A stretch of 64,000 nt of DNA, taken from the NCBI GenBank assembly GCA_031425525.1, contig JANPJM010000035.1, positions 1 through 64,000 on the forward strand. The letters run 5' to 3'. This DNA is from JANNMJ01 sp031425525. Lineage in GTDB: Bacteria > Bacteroidota > Bacteroidia > Cytophagales > Hymenobacteraceae. The stretch's first letter is position 1. Each line of letters starts with the position of its first letter. Under the pieces are notes generated by a model that saw only the letters and a list, made by a program, of their open reading frames with translations, did not search any database and had not been told where the DNA came from. Position numbers and translations under genes: made by a program. Positions 31,155 to 39,371 of the stretch are shown in pieces.

Positions 31155-32459
31155 ATGACCTTCCGCATTCCGCGCCTGGCCGCGGTGCTGCTGGCCGGCC
31201 TACCGCTCAGCGGGGCCGTAGCCGGTGGTTTTCAGACTCTGCCGCAGTCGGCTTACGCCCTTGGGCTGGCCGGTGCCGTAACGGCTTCTTCCCGTGATGC
31301 CTCGTGCGCGTGGTTCAACCCCGGTGCCCTCGGCATGCTCGATTCGGCGAACGTCAGCATCGGGCTTACGGCGCTGAACGTGCGCCGGGCCTTCCGCAGC
31401 ACCGCCACCGGGCAGCAAGTCGTCACCGATACCCGGCCGATGCTGGCGCCGAACCTCTACGTGGCGCTGCCGCTCGATTCGGCGCGGCGGGTGGTGGTGG
31501 CGCTGGCCGTCAATTCGCCGTTCGGCTACGACACCAAATGGCCCGCCGGCTGGCAAGGGCGTGCGCTGGTGCGCGAAAGCCGCGTGCGGACGCTCTTCGT
31601 GCAGCCGACCGTCGCGTACCGGTTCTCCGACCGGTTCAGCATTGGCGCAGGCGCCGTGCTGGTCGGCGGCGATTTACTGTTCGACCGCGCCATCGGCGAG
31701 TTCGCCGACGCCTCGGCGCGCTACGAAGCCTCAGGGATGGGTGCCGGCTGGCACGTGGGCGTAAAGGGCCGCGCGGGCGACGAAATCGCATTTGGGCTGG
31801 CGTATCGCTCGGCCGTAAAAGTGGACATGACGAACGGCACCGCCGCGTTTCAGGGCGTGCCCGGCTCGCAGCAGTTCCGGTTTCCGGCGGGCGCTACGTT
31901 CGGCACCGCGCTGCAACTGCCGTGGCAACTTTCGGCGGGTATCAGCAATGCCATTACGCCAAAATTGCTCCTCAATTTTTCGTTTGAGTTAAGCGGTTGG
32001 AGCGGCTACGATTCGCTCAATATTGCCTACGACAACAACGTACGCCCCACCGAGCGCGGCGGCCGACGCTATGAAGACGCGATGGCCTTCCGCGTGGGCG
32101 CCGAATACCAATACACCCCGGCGTTGGCGCTGCGCGGCGGTATTTACTACGACGAAAGCCCCGTGCGTGATCAAAACATCACCGCCGACCTGCCCGACGC
32201 CAATATGTTGGGTGGCAGCTTAGGCGTTGGGTATCAAATTGGGGTACAGCGCACTAAGGGCAATTATAGTGATGACCGCTACCGGTCTACTTCGACGGCG
32301 CGCCTCAGCCCTTGGCGAATCGATTTCGCTTACACCTTCGGCATTTCCGCGACGCGCAACTCGCTCAACAACCCCGAAGACCTGACGGTACCCGCCATCA
32401 GCGGTAAGTTCCGCAACCTGCACCACGGCGGCGGCATCAACCTGAGCTATCAATTCTAA
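31155..32459 (+). CDS. OmpP1/FadL-family outer-membrane transporter
   Basis: The 434-residue outer-membrane beta-barrel carries hydrophobic compounds such as fatty acids. A signal peptide (cleavage near AVAGG) leads into the family's hatch segment GGFQTLPQSAYALGLAGAV. The motif SCAWFNPGALGML (usually NPAG) follows, then alternating amphipathic strands to the C-terminal aromatic residue in LSYQF, as required for barrel assembly. The ATG at 31155 is chosen because it starts the signal peptide. The lipoprotein gene 43 bp downstream is a common partner in this phylum. Confidence 0.9.
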   Translation: MTFRIPRLAAVLLAGLPLSGAVAGGFQTLPQSAYALGLAGAVTASSRDASCAWFNPGALGMLDSANVSIGLTALNVRRAFRSTATGQQVVTDTRPMLAPNLYVALPLDSARRVVVALAVNSPFGYDTKWPAGWQGRALVRESRVRTLFVQPTVAYRFSDRFSIGAGAVLVGGDLLFDRAIGEFADASARYEASGMGAGWHVGVKGRAGDEIAFGLAYRSAVKVDMTNGTAAFQGVPGSQQFRFPAGATFGTALQLPWQLSAGISNAITPKLLLNFSFELSGWSGYDSLNIAYDNNVRPTERGGRRYEDAMAFRVGAEYQYTPALALRGGIYYDESPVRDQNITADLPDANMLGGSLGVGYQIGVQRTKGNYSDDRYRSTSTARLSPWRIDFAYTFGISATRNSLNNPEDLTVPAISGKFRNLHHGGGINLSYQF

Positions 32460-32502
32460 CCGTTTCCGGGGCGGGCGGGCGGCCCGCAGCTTTTTCTTTC
32501 CG

Positions 32503-33891
32503 ATGATATTTCCGATGCGCGCATCTTTCCTCCTCACCTTGGGCCTGACGGCGGCCGTTGTCGGTTTCACCGGTTGCGAACCGGAAACAGAATCGGCGCC
32601 CGCGCCATCGGCCGGCTCCGCCGATTTCAGCCGCGTGGTGGCCATCGGCGATGATTATCTGGCCGGCGTCACCAACGGCGGCCTGTCGCGCCAGGGGCAG
32701 GAATATTCGGTCGCCAACCTGTTGGCCAAGCAAATGCAACTGGCCGGGGGCGGCGCGTTTTCGCAGCCGCTATTGCAACCCACTGAAACTACTGGCGGGC
32801 TCGCGCTTTTGGGTCTCACCGACCGCAACGAAGCGCTGACCGGCCCGGTAGCGCCCACGTTCACCGCATCGGAAACTTTCGGCGCGGGCACTGCGTGCGC
32901 CGTTACGCGCTACCGTTTTCCGATTTGGGAAGGCGCCGCAGCGGGTACCATTCCTCAAAATCTGGCTCTTCCCGGCCTGACCCTAGCCGATGCGTTGGCG
33001 CCCGGCCTCGGCGACGAAGCCAACCTAAGCGACCAAGCGCGTCCGTACAATGCCTATCTGGAACGCATCCTCTCCGACGGCGCCGATTCGCGCAGCTACG
33101 TTTCACTGGTAAAGGACGCGCGACCGACGTTCATCATCCTCAACATTGGGTTGAGCGATGTGCTGCCGTTCGTGCTTTCGGGGGGCACGTGCAACGCGCT
33201 GCCTACCAATAATAATGTACTGGGCGGCCGGGCGGCGCAGTTGTTCGATTCGTTGCGGGCGACTAACCCCAACGCCCGTGGAATAATCATTGGCTTGCCG
33301 CGAATTTCCAACCTCCCGCTGACCCGTACCCGCGTCAGCGATCTGAACCGCCGCTTGGGGCGCCCGAATACGGCACCGATGTACGTGGTGAACGATGCGG
33401 GCGCTACGGTCGAAATCGCTTCCAACGACATCATTTTGCTGCCGATGACGGGCCGGGTCGGGCGCCTTGAAACCGCGACCGGCGCACCTGCCAACGCTCC
33501 ATTTGGCCTCGACAACTCCAATCCGCTCCGCGCGCAGGATGTACTGGCCGACGGCCAATTGACCACTGCCAACAGCCGCATCACCGCGCGGGGCGGTATC
33601 AACGAAACGCTGGAGGCCCGTGCCGATTCATCGCGCGGGCGGTTTGCGTATACTGATATTGATGCCTCGGTCCTCGACCTGGTAACAGGTCGGTATATTG
33701 ATGGCGTGCGTTACTCCGGCGACCCAATTACGGGTGGTCTGTTTTCGCTCGATGGCTACTCGCTTTCGCCGCGCGGTAATGGACTGATCGTCAATTACAT
33801 CATTAGTGTCCTCAATAATGCGGAGCAAGGCTTCAACGCCCGGATTCCGCAGATCGATATCAATTCGCTGCCGGCTACGGTGGTGCCGTAA
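32503..33891 (+). CDS. SGNH/GDSL-like outer-membrane lipoprotein, partner of FadL
   Basis: The 462-residue protein has a lipoprotein signal (lipobox FTGC at about residue 25), a Pro/Ala linker and a domain starting VVAIGDDYLAGVTNGG. This occupies the place of the SGNH block I (GDSxxxG) but has Asp instead of the nucleophilic Ser. IILNIGLSDVLPFV resembles block III (GxND) with Ser-Asp in place of Asn-Asp, and DGYSLSPRGNGLI resembles block V (DxxH), where Gly or Asn replaces His. The fold is therefore probably SGNH hydrolase but the triad looks lost, suggesting a binding role in lipid delivery to the FadL channel. The alternative start is ATG 32515. Confidence 0.72.
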   Translation: MIFPMRASFLLTLGLTAAVVGFTGCEPETESAPAPSAGSADFSRVVAIGDDYLAGVTNGGLSRQGQEYSVANLLAKQMQLAGGGAFSQPLLQPTETTGGLALLGLTDRNEALTGPVAPTFTASETFGAGTACAVTRYRFPIWEGAAAGTIPQNLALPGLTLADALAPGLGDEANLSDQARPYNAYLERILSDGADSRSYVSLVKDARPTFIILNIGLSDVLPFVLSGGTCNALPTNNNVLGGRAAQLFDSLRATNPNARGIIIGLPRISNLPLTRTRVSDLNRRLGRPNTAPMYVVNDAGATVEIASNDIILLPMTGRVGRLETATGAPANAPFGLDNSNPLRAQDVLADGQLTTANSRITARGGINETLEARADSSRGRFAYTDIDASVLDLVTGRYIDGVRYSGDPITGGLFSLDGYSLSPRGNGLIVNYIISVLNNAEQGFNARIPQIDINSLPATVVP

Positions 33892-33923
33892 CAGGCTGCG
33901 CCAACGCTACGGCGGCGGCAAGT

Positions 33924-34002
33924 TGTAGTGCGGACTTTAGTACGCATTTTATCGGCTACTCGCCCCGTTGCTGTCAAACTGCGGACTGAAGTCCGCACTA
34001 CA
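33924..34002. repeat. Family B long element (copy 3)
   Basis: This 79-bp element begins TGTAGTGCGGACTTTAGTA and ends AACTGCGGACTGAAGTCCGCACTACA, ending 9 bp before the dtd start codon. The terminal 26 bases are identical to those of the copy at 18105-18186. Confidence 0.88.
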
Positions 34003-34011
34003 TTTTCTTTG

Positions 34012-34449
34012 ATGCGCCTTGTTGTTCAGCGCGTTAGCGAAGCTCGCGTGACTATCGGCGGGGCCGTGCGCGGCCAGATTGGGCCGGGTTTGCTGGTACT
34101 CGCGGGTATTGCCCCCACCGATTCGCCCGCCGACGCTGCGCGCCTCGCCGGGAAGCTGGTGCGGCTGCGGATTCTGGCCGACGACGAAGGCAAAATGAAC
34201 CGCTCGGTACTCGACACCGGCGGCGGTATTCTGCTCATCAGCCAGTTTACGTTGCTGGCCGACACGCGCAAGGGCAACCGGCCGTCGTACACCAGTGCAG
34301 CCCCGCCCGACATTGCCATTCCGCTCTATCAGACCCTGATTCGGGCGGTGGAAAGCGCGCTGGGCCGCCCCATTGAAACCGGTGAATTTGGCGCCGATAT
34401 GCAGATCGCGTTGGTGAATGATGGGCCGGTGACGATTATTTTAGAATAA
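34012..34449 (+). CDS. dtd: D-aminoacyl-tRNA deacylase
   Basis: The enzyme frees tRNA from mischarged D-amino acids and glycine. The 145-residue protein contains the active-site strand GGILLISQFTLLADTRKGNRPSY (cited in part: SQFTL and the TRKGNRPS loop). The C-terminal gate is NDGPVTIIL with the Gly-cisPro equivalent. MRLVVQRVSEARVTI at the N-terminus matches the family start, fixing the ATG at 34012. The family B repeat directly upstream leaves only 9 bp before the start codon, so the promoter must lie in or beyond the repeat. Confidence 0.95.
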   Translation: MRLVVQRVSEARVTIGGAVRGQIGPGLLVLAGIAPTDSPADAARLAGKLVRLRILADDEGKMNRSVLDTGGGILLISQFTLLADTRKGNRPSYTSAAPPDIAIPLYQTLIRAVESALGRPIETGEFGADMQIALVNDGPVTIILE

Positions 34450-34509
34450 CATAGCCTGCCGTAGTCCGGCGCATCCGGCACTGGGAAAGTGCCGAACGCA
34501 TTTGCTCCC

Positions 34510-34839
34510 ATGACCATCGAAGAAGCCCAACATACCGTCGATCAGTGGATTACAACCACCGGCGTACGCTATTTCAACGAACTGACCAACTTGGCCATGC
34601 TCACGGAGGAAGTGGGCGAGGTGGCGCGCATCATCGCGCGGCGCTACGGCGAGCAATCAGAAAAAGCGACGGACAAAGACAAGGTGCTGGCCGATGAATT
34701 GGCCGACGTGTTGTTCGTCGTTATCTGCTTGGCGAACCAAACCGGCGTCAATCTGACGGAGGCTTTGGCCCGAAACCTGGAGAAAAAGACCGCGCGCGAC
34801 GGCACTCGGCACCGCGACAATCCGAAGCTGAACGCCTAA
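34510..34839 (+). CDS. MazG-like nucleotide pyrophosphohydrolase
   Basis: The 109-residue protein should hydrolyse nucleoside or deoxynucleoside triphosphates to monophosphates and pyrophosphate. It shows the all-alpha NTP-PPase signature: EEVGEVARIIARR carrying the EExxE metal site, then LADELADVLFVVICLAN with the ExxD site. It is a single-domain MazG-type enzyme, like house-cleaning dCTP/canonical NTP pyrophosphatases. The ATG at 34510 is preferred to the GTG at 34489. Its stop codon overlaps the convergent comB stop by 3 bp. Confidence 0.88.
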   Translation: MTIEEAQHTVDQWITTTGVRYFNELTNLAMLTEEVGEVARIIARRYGEQSEKATDKDKVLADELADVLFVVICLANQTGVNLTEALARNLEKKTARDGTRHRDNPKLNA

Positions 34840-35558
34840 TCGCGTATCACCAACGCATCCTCACGCCACATCGGCACGACGGTGTAGCGGTCGATTTCCA
34901 GACAAAACTGCACATCGCGCTGCAACGCCTCGCTTAGGCGCGCAAGCCGCTGCACGTGCGACGATTCCTGCAAAAAAGTATAGGCATCTGCTTTGGCCGC
35001 CGCCCATAACTGGCGCGCGGCGATTGCGGCATCCGAAGCGGGCGTAAAGTCCGGCGCCAGTGCCGCCACGAGCGCCCCGGCAAACAACGTATCTTCCAGA
35101 TTGATGGCACCTTTCCAACCCGCGCAGACCACCAGCGCGGGGCCGTGGTGGGCCCGTACCCAAGCCGCTACGGCGCTCAGATTGAGGAAGGTGCCGGCGC
35201 AGAGGTGTTCGGCGCCCTGCATCAACGCCCGCCGGATGGCGAGGGTGCCGTTGGTGGTGGTCATGGCGAGGGTGCGGCCACGGTAAGCACCCGCCTGAAA
35301 GGCAAATGGCGAGTTACCCAGGTCGAAGCCCGGCGCCTGTTGGCCGTCGCGCTCGGCGGCGGTGAGGTGGCCGAAATCGCGGCCGAGCGCCGCGCACTCC
35401 TCCAACTCACTGACCGGGATGATGCGCGCCACGCCGTGCGCCAACGCCGTGACCATGACCGAAGTAGCGCGCAGCACGTCTACGACTACCACAGCCGTAT
35501 GGCGCAGATCGCCGTGCTGATGGAGGAGTTCGGGGGTGAGGCAGACGTCTATTTTCAT
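34836..35558 (-). CDS. comB: 2-phosphosulfolactate phosphatase-family protein
   Basis: The 240-residue protein belongs to the ComB family, first known from coenzyme M biosynthesis in methanogens, where it removes phosphate from 2-phosphosulfolactate. The family start VVVVDVLRATSVMVTAL, with the metal-binding Asp, and MTTTNGTLAIRRA, with the substrate loop, are clear. The later CAGWKGAINLEDTLFAG carries further conserved acidic residues. Bacteroidota do not make coenzyme M, so the natural product is probably another sulfonate; the specific role is not known. Start ATG 35558. Confidence 0.87.
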   Translation of the reverse strand: MKIDVCLTPELLHQHGDLRHTAVVVVDVLRATSVMVTALAHGVARIIPVSELEECAALGRDFGHLTAAERDGQQAPGFDLGNSPFAFQAGAYRGRTLAMTTTNGTLAIRRALMQGAEHLCAGTFLNLSAVAAWVRAHHGPALVVCAGWKGAINLEDTLFAGALVAALAPDFTPASDAAIAARQLWAAAKADAYTFLQESSHVQRLARLSEALQRDVQFCLEIDRYTVVPMWREDALVIRD

Positions 35559-35562
35559 TTGG

Positions 35563-35610
35563 GGATGAGTAGATGAATAGATGACGGTATGGTACCTACT
35601 CATCTACTCA
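35563..35610. repeat. GATGAGTAGATGA inverted repeat
   Basis: GATGAGTAGATGA and TCATCTACTCATC-like sequence face each other between gcvT and comB (both minus strand). It may form a terminator hairpin for gcvT, though no T-run follows on that strand beyond CGAAAAAATC on the other side. Confidence 0.5.
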
Positions 35611-35619
35611 TCGAAAAAA

Positions 35620-36732
35620 TCAGGCTTTGTAAAACGGTAGTTTCACCACTTCCGCTTTCAGATTCCGGCCGCGCACTTGCACGAAAATTTCCGTCCCGAT
35701 CTTGCTGAATTCGGTTTTTACATAGCCCATCCCGATGCCCCGGCCGAGCGATGGAGATTGCGTACCGCTCGTGACGTGGCCAATTTCCTGCCCGGCGCCG
35801 TCGGTCAGCGGGTAGTGGCCGCGCGGGATGCCTTGCTCGCGCATCTCGAATGCGACCAGCTTGCGGCCCGTGCCGACGCCTTTTTGTGCTTCGAGGGCAG
35901 CGCGGTTGGTGAACTCATTGCCGGGGACGAATTTCGTAATCCAGCCCAAACCCGCTTCGAGCGGGGAAGTGGTATCGTCGATGTCGTTGCCGTAGAGGCA
36001 GAAGCCCATTTCGAGGCGGAGCGTGTCGCGCGCGCCCAAGCCAATCGGTTTCAGCCCTTCCGAAGCGCCGGCGGCCATAATTTTATCCCACACCGCAGCC
36101 GCGTGTTCGGCAGGGATGTATAGTTCGAACCCGCCCGCGCCGGTGTAGCCGGTGGCTGAAATGATGACGTTTTCGACGCCCGCGAACGTACCGATTCTGA
36201 AGGTATAATAGGTGATCGCGCTGAGGTCTTCGGTGGTCAGCGATTGCAGCGCGGCCACCGCTTTTGGTCCCTGCACCGCGAAAAGCGCGAGGTCGTCGGA
36301 AAGGTTTTCGAGGGTCGCGCCGCAGGTGTTGCGCGCCGAAATCCACGCCCAATCTTTGTCGATGTTGGAGGCATTGACGACGAGAAAATATTCTTCCGCC
36401 GACATCCGGTACACCAGCAAATCATCGACGATGCCGCCCGTTTCGTTCGGCAAGCATGAGTACTGAATCTTGCCATCGGCGAGGGCGGCTACGTCGTTGC
36501 TCGTACAGCGCTGCACCAAGTCGAAAGCGCCCGGCCCGCTCACTCGGAACTCGCCCATGTGGCTAACGTCGAAGATACCGACCCCGCGCCGCACGGTGTT
36601 ATGCTCCTCAATATCAGATGAGTATCGAACGGGCATGACATACCCCGCGAACGGGACCATCTTGGCGCCCAGCGCAACATGCGTATCGTGCAGGGGGACG
36701 TGGCGGGGCGGAGCAGAGGAGATTTCTGACAT
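35620..36732 (-). CDS. gcvT: Glycine cleavage system aminomethyltransferase (T-protein)
   Basis: T-protein takes the aminomethyl group from the lipoyl H-protein, releases ammonia and forms methylene-tetrahydrofolate. The 370-residue protein has normal length. Near the N-terminus HVALGAKMVPFAGYVMPVRYS is seen in part. The catalytic Asp region is YTGAGGFELYIPAEHAA, and LGARDTLRLEMGFCLYGND is the folate-binding Glu/Arg signature. SPSLGRGIGMGYV closes the C-terminal barrel. GcvH and GcvP are not adjacent, as often in this phylum. Start ATG 36732. Confidence 0.96.
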   Translation of the reverse strand: MSEISSAPPRHVPLHDTHVALGAKMVPFAGYVMPVRYSSDIEEHNTVRRGVGIFDVSHMGEFRVSGPGAFDLVQRCTSNDVAALADGKIQYSCLPNETGGIVDDLLVYRMSAEEYFLVVNASNIDKDWAWISARNTCGATLENLSDDLALFAVQGPKAVAALQSLTTEDLSAITYYTFRIGTFAGVENVIISATGYTGAGGFELYIPAEHAAAVWDKIMAAGASEGLKPIGLGARDTLRLEMGFCLYGNDIDDTTSPLEAGLGWITKFVPGNEFTNRAALEAQKGVGTGRKLVAFEMREQGIPRGHYPLTDGAGQEIGHVTSGTQSPSLGRGIGMGYVKTEFSKIGTEIFVQVRGRNLKAEVVKLPFYKA

Positions 36733-36876
36733 AACGGCGAGCGTAAAAGCGCGGGGAAAGGAAACTGACCGATTCGGCTGGTCAAAACTACGGCTGCCGC
36801 GCCGCGCCGCACCTTTGTGGCACCGACTGGCGGACGCCGATTACCCACTGCCTCTTCTTCGGCTCGCTGTTTTCCC

Positions 36877-38064
36877 GTGCGCATTGCCCTCGCTTCCGTC
36901 CTCAAGCCCGTAACCGACCCGCGCTTACTCGCGCGGTTGGGCCGCACACTGGCCGAGCTGCCGGGCGCGGAAGTGCATATACTGGCCCACGTGGCGACCG
37001 ATGCGCGCGCGCCGCGCCCGGATACGGAACGCCCAAACGTATTTCTCCACCCGATTTTTAATTTTCCGCGCCTGAGTTTGGCGCGTGCGTTGGCCGGACG
37101 CACACTCAGCAAGTACTTGCGCCGGATTCATCCTGATATACTGGTGGTGGGCGCGGCCGAGCTGCTACCCGCCGGGCTGCGGTGGCAACGGGAGACGGGC
37201 GGCAAACTGGTGTACGATGTCAGGGAAAACTATGCGCTGAACGTACGCACGCAGGGCGTTTTTCCGCCCGCCGTGGCCGCCGTGTTGGCCACTCGCCTCG
37301 AACGCGTCGAAGCCGCCGCCGCCCCGCACTTGGCGGGTGTTCTCTTGGCCGAACGCGTGTATGCCGCCCAATTGCCGTGGTTGACGCGGTGCCGAAACGT
37401 GGTCATCATCGAAAATAAGTACCAGCCACCGACGGCCATTCCGGCGGTACCCTTGCGCGCGCCGGTGCTGCCTGTCCGCTCCCTCCGGCTTCTCATCAGC
37501 GGCACGCTCAATGAGTTGTATGGCACCTTCGACGCCATCGAGGCGGTGCAGGTGCTGCGGGCGAGCCAGCTGGCTTCTGTACCGCAACCAGCGGCCGAGC
37601 TGTTGATCGTCGGGCACGCGCCCCAACCAGCCGACGCCGTTAGGCTCCGCGCGCTGGCGGCCGAGCGGCCGTGGCTGCACCTGACGGGTATCGAGCATTC
37701 GGTGCCGCATTCCGTTATTATCGACGCCGTGCGGCGCGCCGACATTGGCCTCCTACCCTACCGCGCGCACCCCAGCCTAACGGGCTGCGTACCCACGAAA
37801 GTGTGGGAATACGTGGCCGAAGGGCTGCCTGTCGTAGCAACCGATGTGAACGATTGGTGCAAAGCAATACCCGAACTTAGTGAGATAGAAGGCCGTGGCG
37901 CTTTCGTTATGTTTAGCAACTATTTCGATTCGGCCAACTTTGCTGCATCCATCGCTCATGCGGTCAGCCGAGCGTCGTTTGCCCCACCACTTCCGGCGCC
38001 GACCGCAGCTTTCTGGACAACGGAAGCCCCGCGTTTGTACACCTTTTTCAGTAGCCTTCGATAG
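36877..38064 (+). CDS. Glycosyltransferase, GT-B fold (GT4-like)
   Basis: The 395-residue protein begins at GTG 36877 (VRIALASVLKPVTDPRLLARLG) and has the two Rossmann domains of GT-B enzymes. The C-terminal domain shows LRLLISGTLNELYGTFDAIEAV, ELLIVGHAP and the acceptor/donor region ADIGLLPYRAHPSLTGCVPTKVWEYVAEGLPVVATD, each cited in part. In GT4 enzymes the KxxEYxAxGxPV motif binds the nucleotide. The sugar and acceptor are unknown. It is divergent from gcvT; CACCTTTG near 36809-36816 may be its -7 box. Confidence 0.85.
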   Translation: MRIALASVLKPVTDPRLLARLGRTLAELPGAEVHILAHVATDARAPRPDTERPNVFLHPIFNFPRLSLARALAGRTLSKYLRRIHPDILVVGAAELLPAGLRWQRETGGKLVYDVRENYALNVRTQGVFPPAVAAVLATRLERVEAAAAPHLAGVLLAERVYAAQLPWLTRCRNVVIIENKYQPPTAIPAVPLRAPVLPVRSLRLLISGTLNELYGTFDAIEAVQVLRASQLASVPQPAAELLIVGHAPQPADAVRLRALAAERPWLHLTGIEHSVPHSVIIDAVRRADIGLLPYRAHPSLTGCVPTKVWEYVAEGLPVVATDVNDWCKAIPELSEIEGRGAFVMFSNYFDSANFAASIAHAVSRASFAPPLPAPTAAFWTTEAPRLYTFFSSLR

Positions 38065-38068
38065 GCCA

Positions 38069-38116
38069 TTGAGCGGGCTGTTGAGCGGGCTGTTGAGCGG
38101 GCTACCGAGCGGGCTA
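38069..38116 (+). repeat. 12-bp tandem repeat (4 units) in the fabH promoter region
   Basis: Units TTGAGCGGGCTG, TTGAGCGGGCTG, TTGAGCGGGCTA and CCGAGCGGGCTA follow each other without gap, directly after the previous gene's stop codon. The last two bases are the TA of the -7 box TATCTTTG (38115-38122). TTG of unit 3 lies 19 bp upstream of that box, the spacing expected for a -33 element. Confidence 0.85.
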
Positions 38117-38122
38117 TCTTTG
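38115..38122 (+). promoter_or_regulatory. -7 box (TATCTTTG) of fabH
   Basis: A perfect TAnnTTTG match with TTG 19 bp upstream, supplied by the 12-bp repeat. It lies 80 bp before the fabH ATG. This is the best supported promoter in the window. Confidence 0.65.
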
Positions 38123-38202
38123 CCAACCTTTTTTGCCGCGCAGCATACTGCCTTGCGCGCCCTTTATTCCACTCGCCTCCCCTAGCCCACCCGAATCTTT
38201 CC

Positions 38203-39219
38203 ATGAGCCAGCCAACCACCCTACGCCACTCCCGCATTGCCGGCGTGGGCCATTACGTGCCGGATCGCGTGATCAAAAACGCCGATCTCGAAACGATCAT
38301 GGACACTTCTGATTCCTGGATTCAGGAGCGCACCGGCATCAAGGAACGCCATTGGTTTGAGGAGGGCAAAGACACCACCTCGAATATGGGCACCGCCGCC
38401 GCGCGTAAAGCGCTGGAGATGGCGGGTATCGAAGCGAGCGACGTGCAGATGATCGTGTTCGCGACGCTCTCGCCGGATTACGTTTTTCCGGGGTCGGGCG
38501 TGCTCACGCAGCGGCAGCTGGGCCTGACCGATGTACCCGCGCTTGACGTTCGGAACCAATGTACGGGGTTCATTTATGCGCTGTCGGTCGCCGATCAATT
38601 CATCCGCACCGGGATGTATGATAATGTCCTCGTCATCGGCTCCGAAATTCACTCGTCGGGCCTCGATATGAGTACGCGCGGGCGCACCGTATCCGTCATT
38701 TTCGGCGATGGTGCCGGGGCCGTAGTGCTGCGCCCGGCCACCAAAGAAGGGCACGGCATTCTGAGTACGCACCTGCACGCGCAGGGCGAATTTGCGGAGG
38801 AGTTGATGGTCGAGAGCCCCGGCTCCAATTTCAACGACCGCGTGCGACTGGCCCTCGAAAAGCCCGAAGCGATGTACCCCTTCATGAACGGCAACCAAGT
38901 GTTCAAGCACGCCGTGACGCGGTTTCCGCAGGTCATTCAGGAGGCGCTCGATGCGAACGGGTATCAGGCAGCCGATATCGATTTGCTCATCCCGCACCAA
39001 GCCAATCTGCGGATTACGCAGTACGTGCAGCAAAAAATGGGTTTGGCGCCCGAAAAGGTGTTTTCCAACATCGAAAAATACGGCAATACCACCGCCGCAT
39101 CAGTGCCCATTGCCCTGAGCGAAGCCATGGCCGAAGGGCGAATTAAAGAAGGAGATCTAGTGTGCCTAGCGGCGTTTGGGTCGGGCTTTACGTGGGGATC
39201 GGCGTTGGTTAGGTTTTAG
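38203..39219 (+). CDS. fabH: 3-oxoacyl-ACP synthase III
   Basis: KAS III starts fatty acid synthesis by condensing acetyl- or branched acyl-CoA with malonyl-ACP. The 338-residue protein has catalytic Cys120 in VRNQCTGFIYAL, the His in LIPHQANLRI and the Asn in KYGNTTAASVPIAL, the complete Cys-His-Asn triad. The N-terminal SRIAGVGHYVPDRVI and DTSDSWIQERTGIKER are characteristic of FabH. It is not linked here to plsX or acpP, which are usual partners. The promoter is built on a 12-bp tandem repeat. Confidence 0.95.
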   Translation: MSQPTTLRHSRIAGVGHYVPDRVIKNADLETIMDTSDSWIQERTGIKERHWFEEGKDTTSNMGTAAARKALEMAGIEASDVQMIVFATLSPDYVFPGSGVLTQRQLGLTDVPALDVRNQCTGFIYALSVADQFIRTGMYDNVLVIGSEIHSSGLDMSTRGRTVSVIFGDGAGAVVLRPATKEGHGILSTHLHAQGEFAEELMVESPGSNFNDRVRLALEKPEAMYPFMNGNQVFKHAVTRFPQVIQEALDANGYQAADIDLLIPHQANLRITQYVQQKMGLAPEKVFSNIEKYGNTTAASVPIALSEAMAEGRIKEGDLVCLAAFGSGFTWGSALVRF

Positions 39220-39366
39220 TGTATAGTGTATAGGATTTAGGGCTTAGGGTAAAGAGTTTACAGGCTGATTAATTAATTCAAGCGTTAAGAATGCCACCTC
39301 GTTGCGATTCTTAAACCGCAGTCGAGCCTAAACACTAAAACCCAAACACTAAAACTTAAACCCTAC
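39219..39366. repeat. AT-rich telomere-like inverted repeat (family G, copy 2)
   Basis: The left part has GTGTATAGTGTATAGGATTTAGGGCTTAGGG. The right part has CCTAAACACTAAAACCC, a second AAACACTAAAAC, and TTAAACCC. It resembles the structure at 6857-6942. A central inner repeat, TTAAGAATGCCA / GCGATTCTTAA, lies near 39284-39318. No gene is visible. Confidence 0.55.
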
Positions 39367-39371
39367 CTCAA

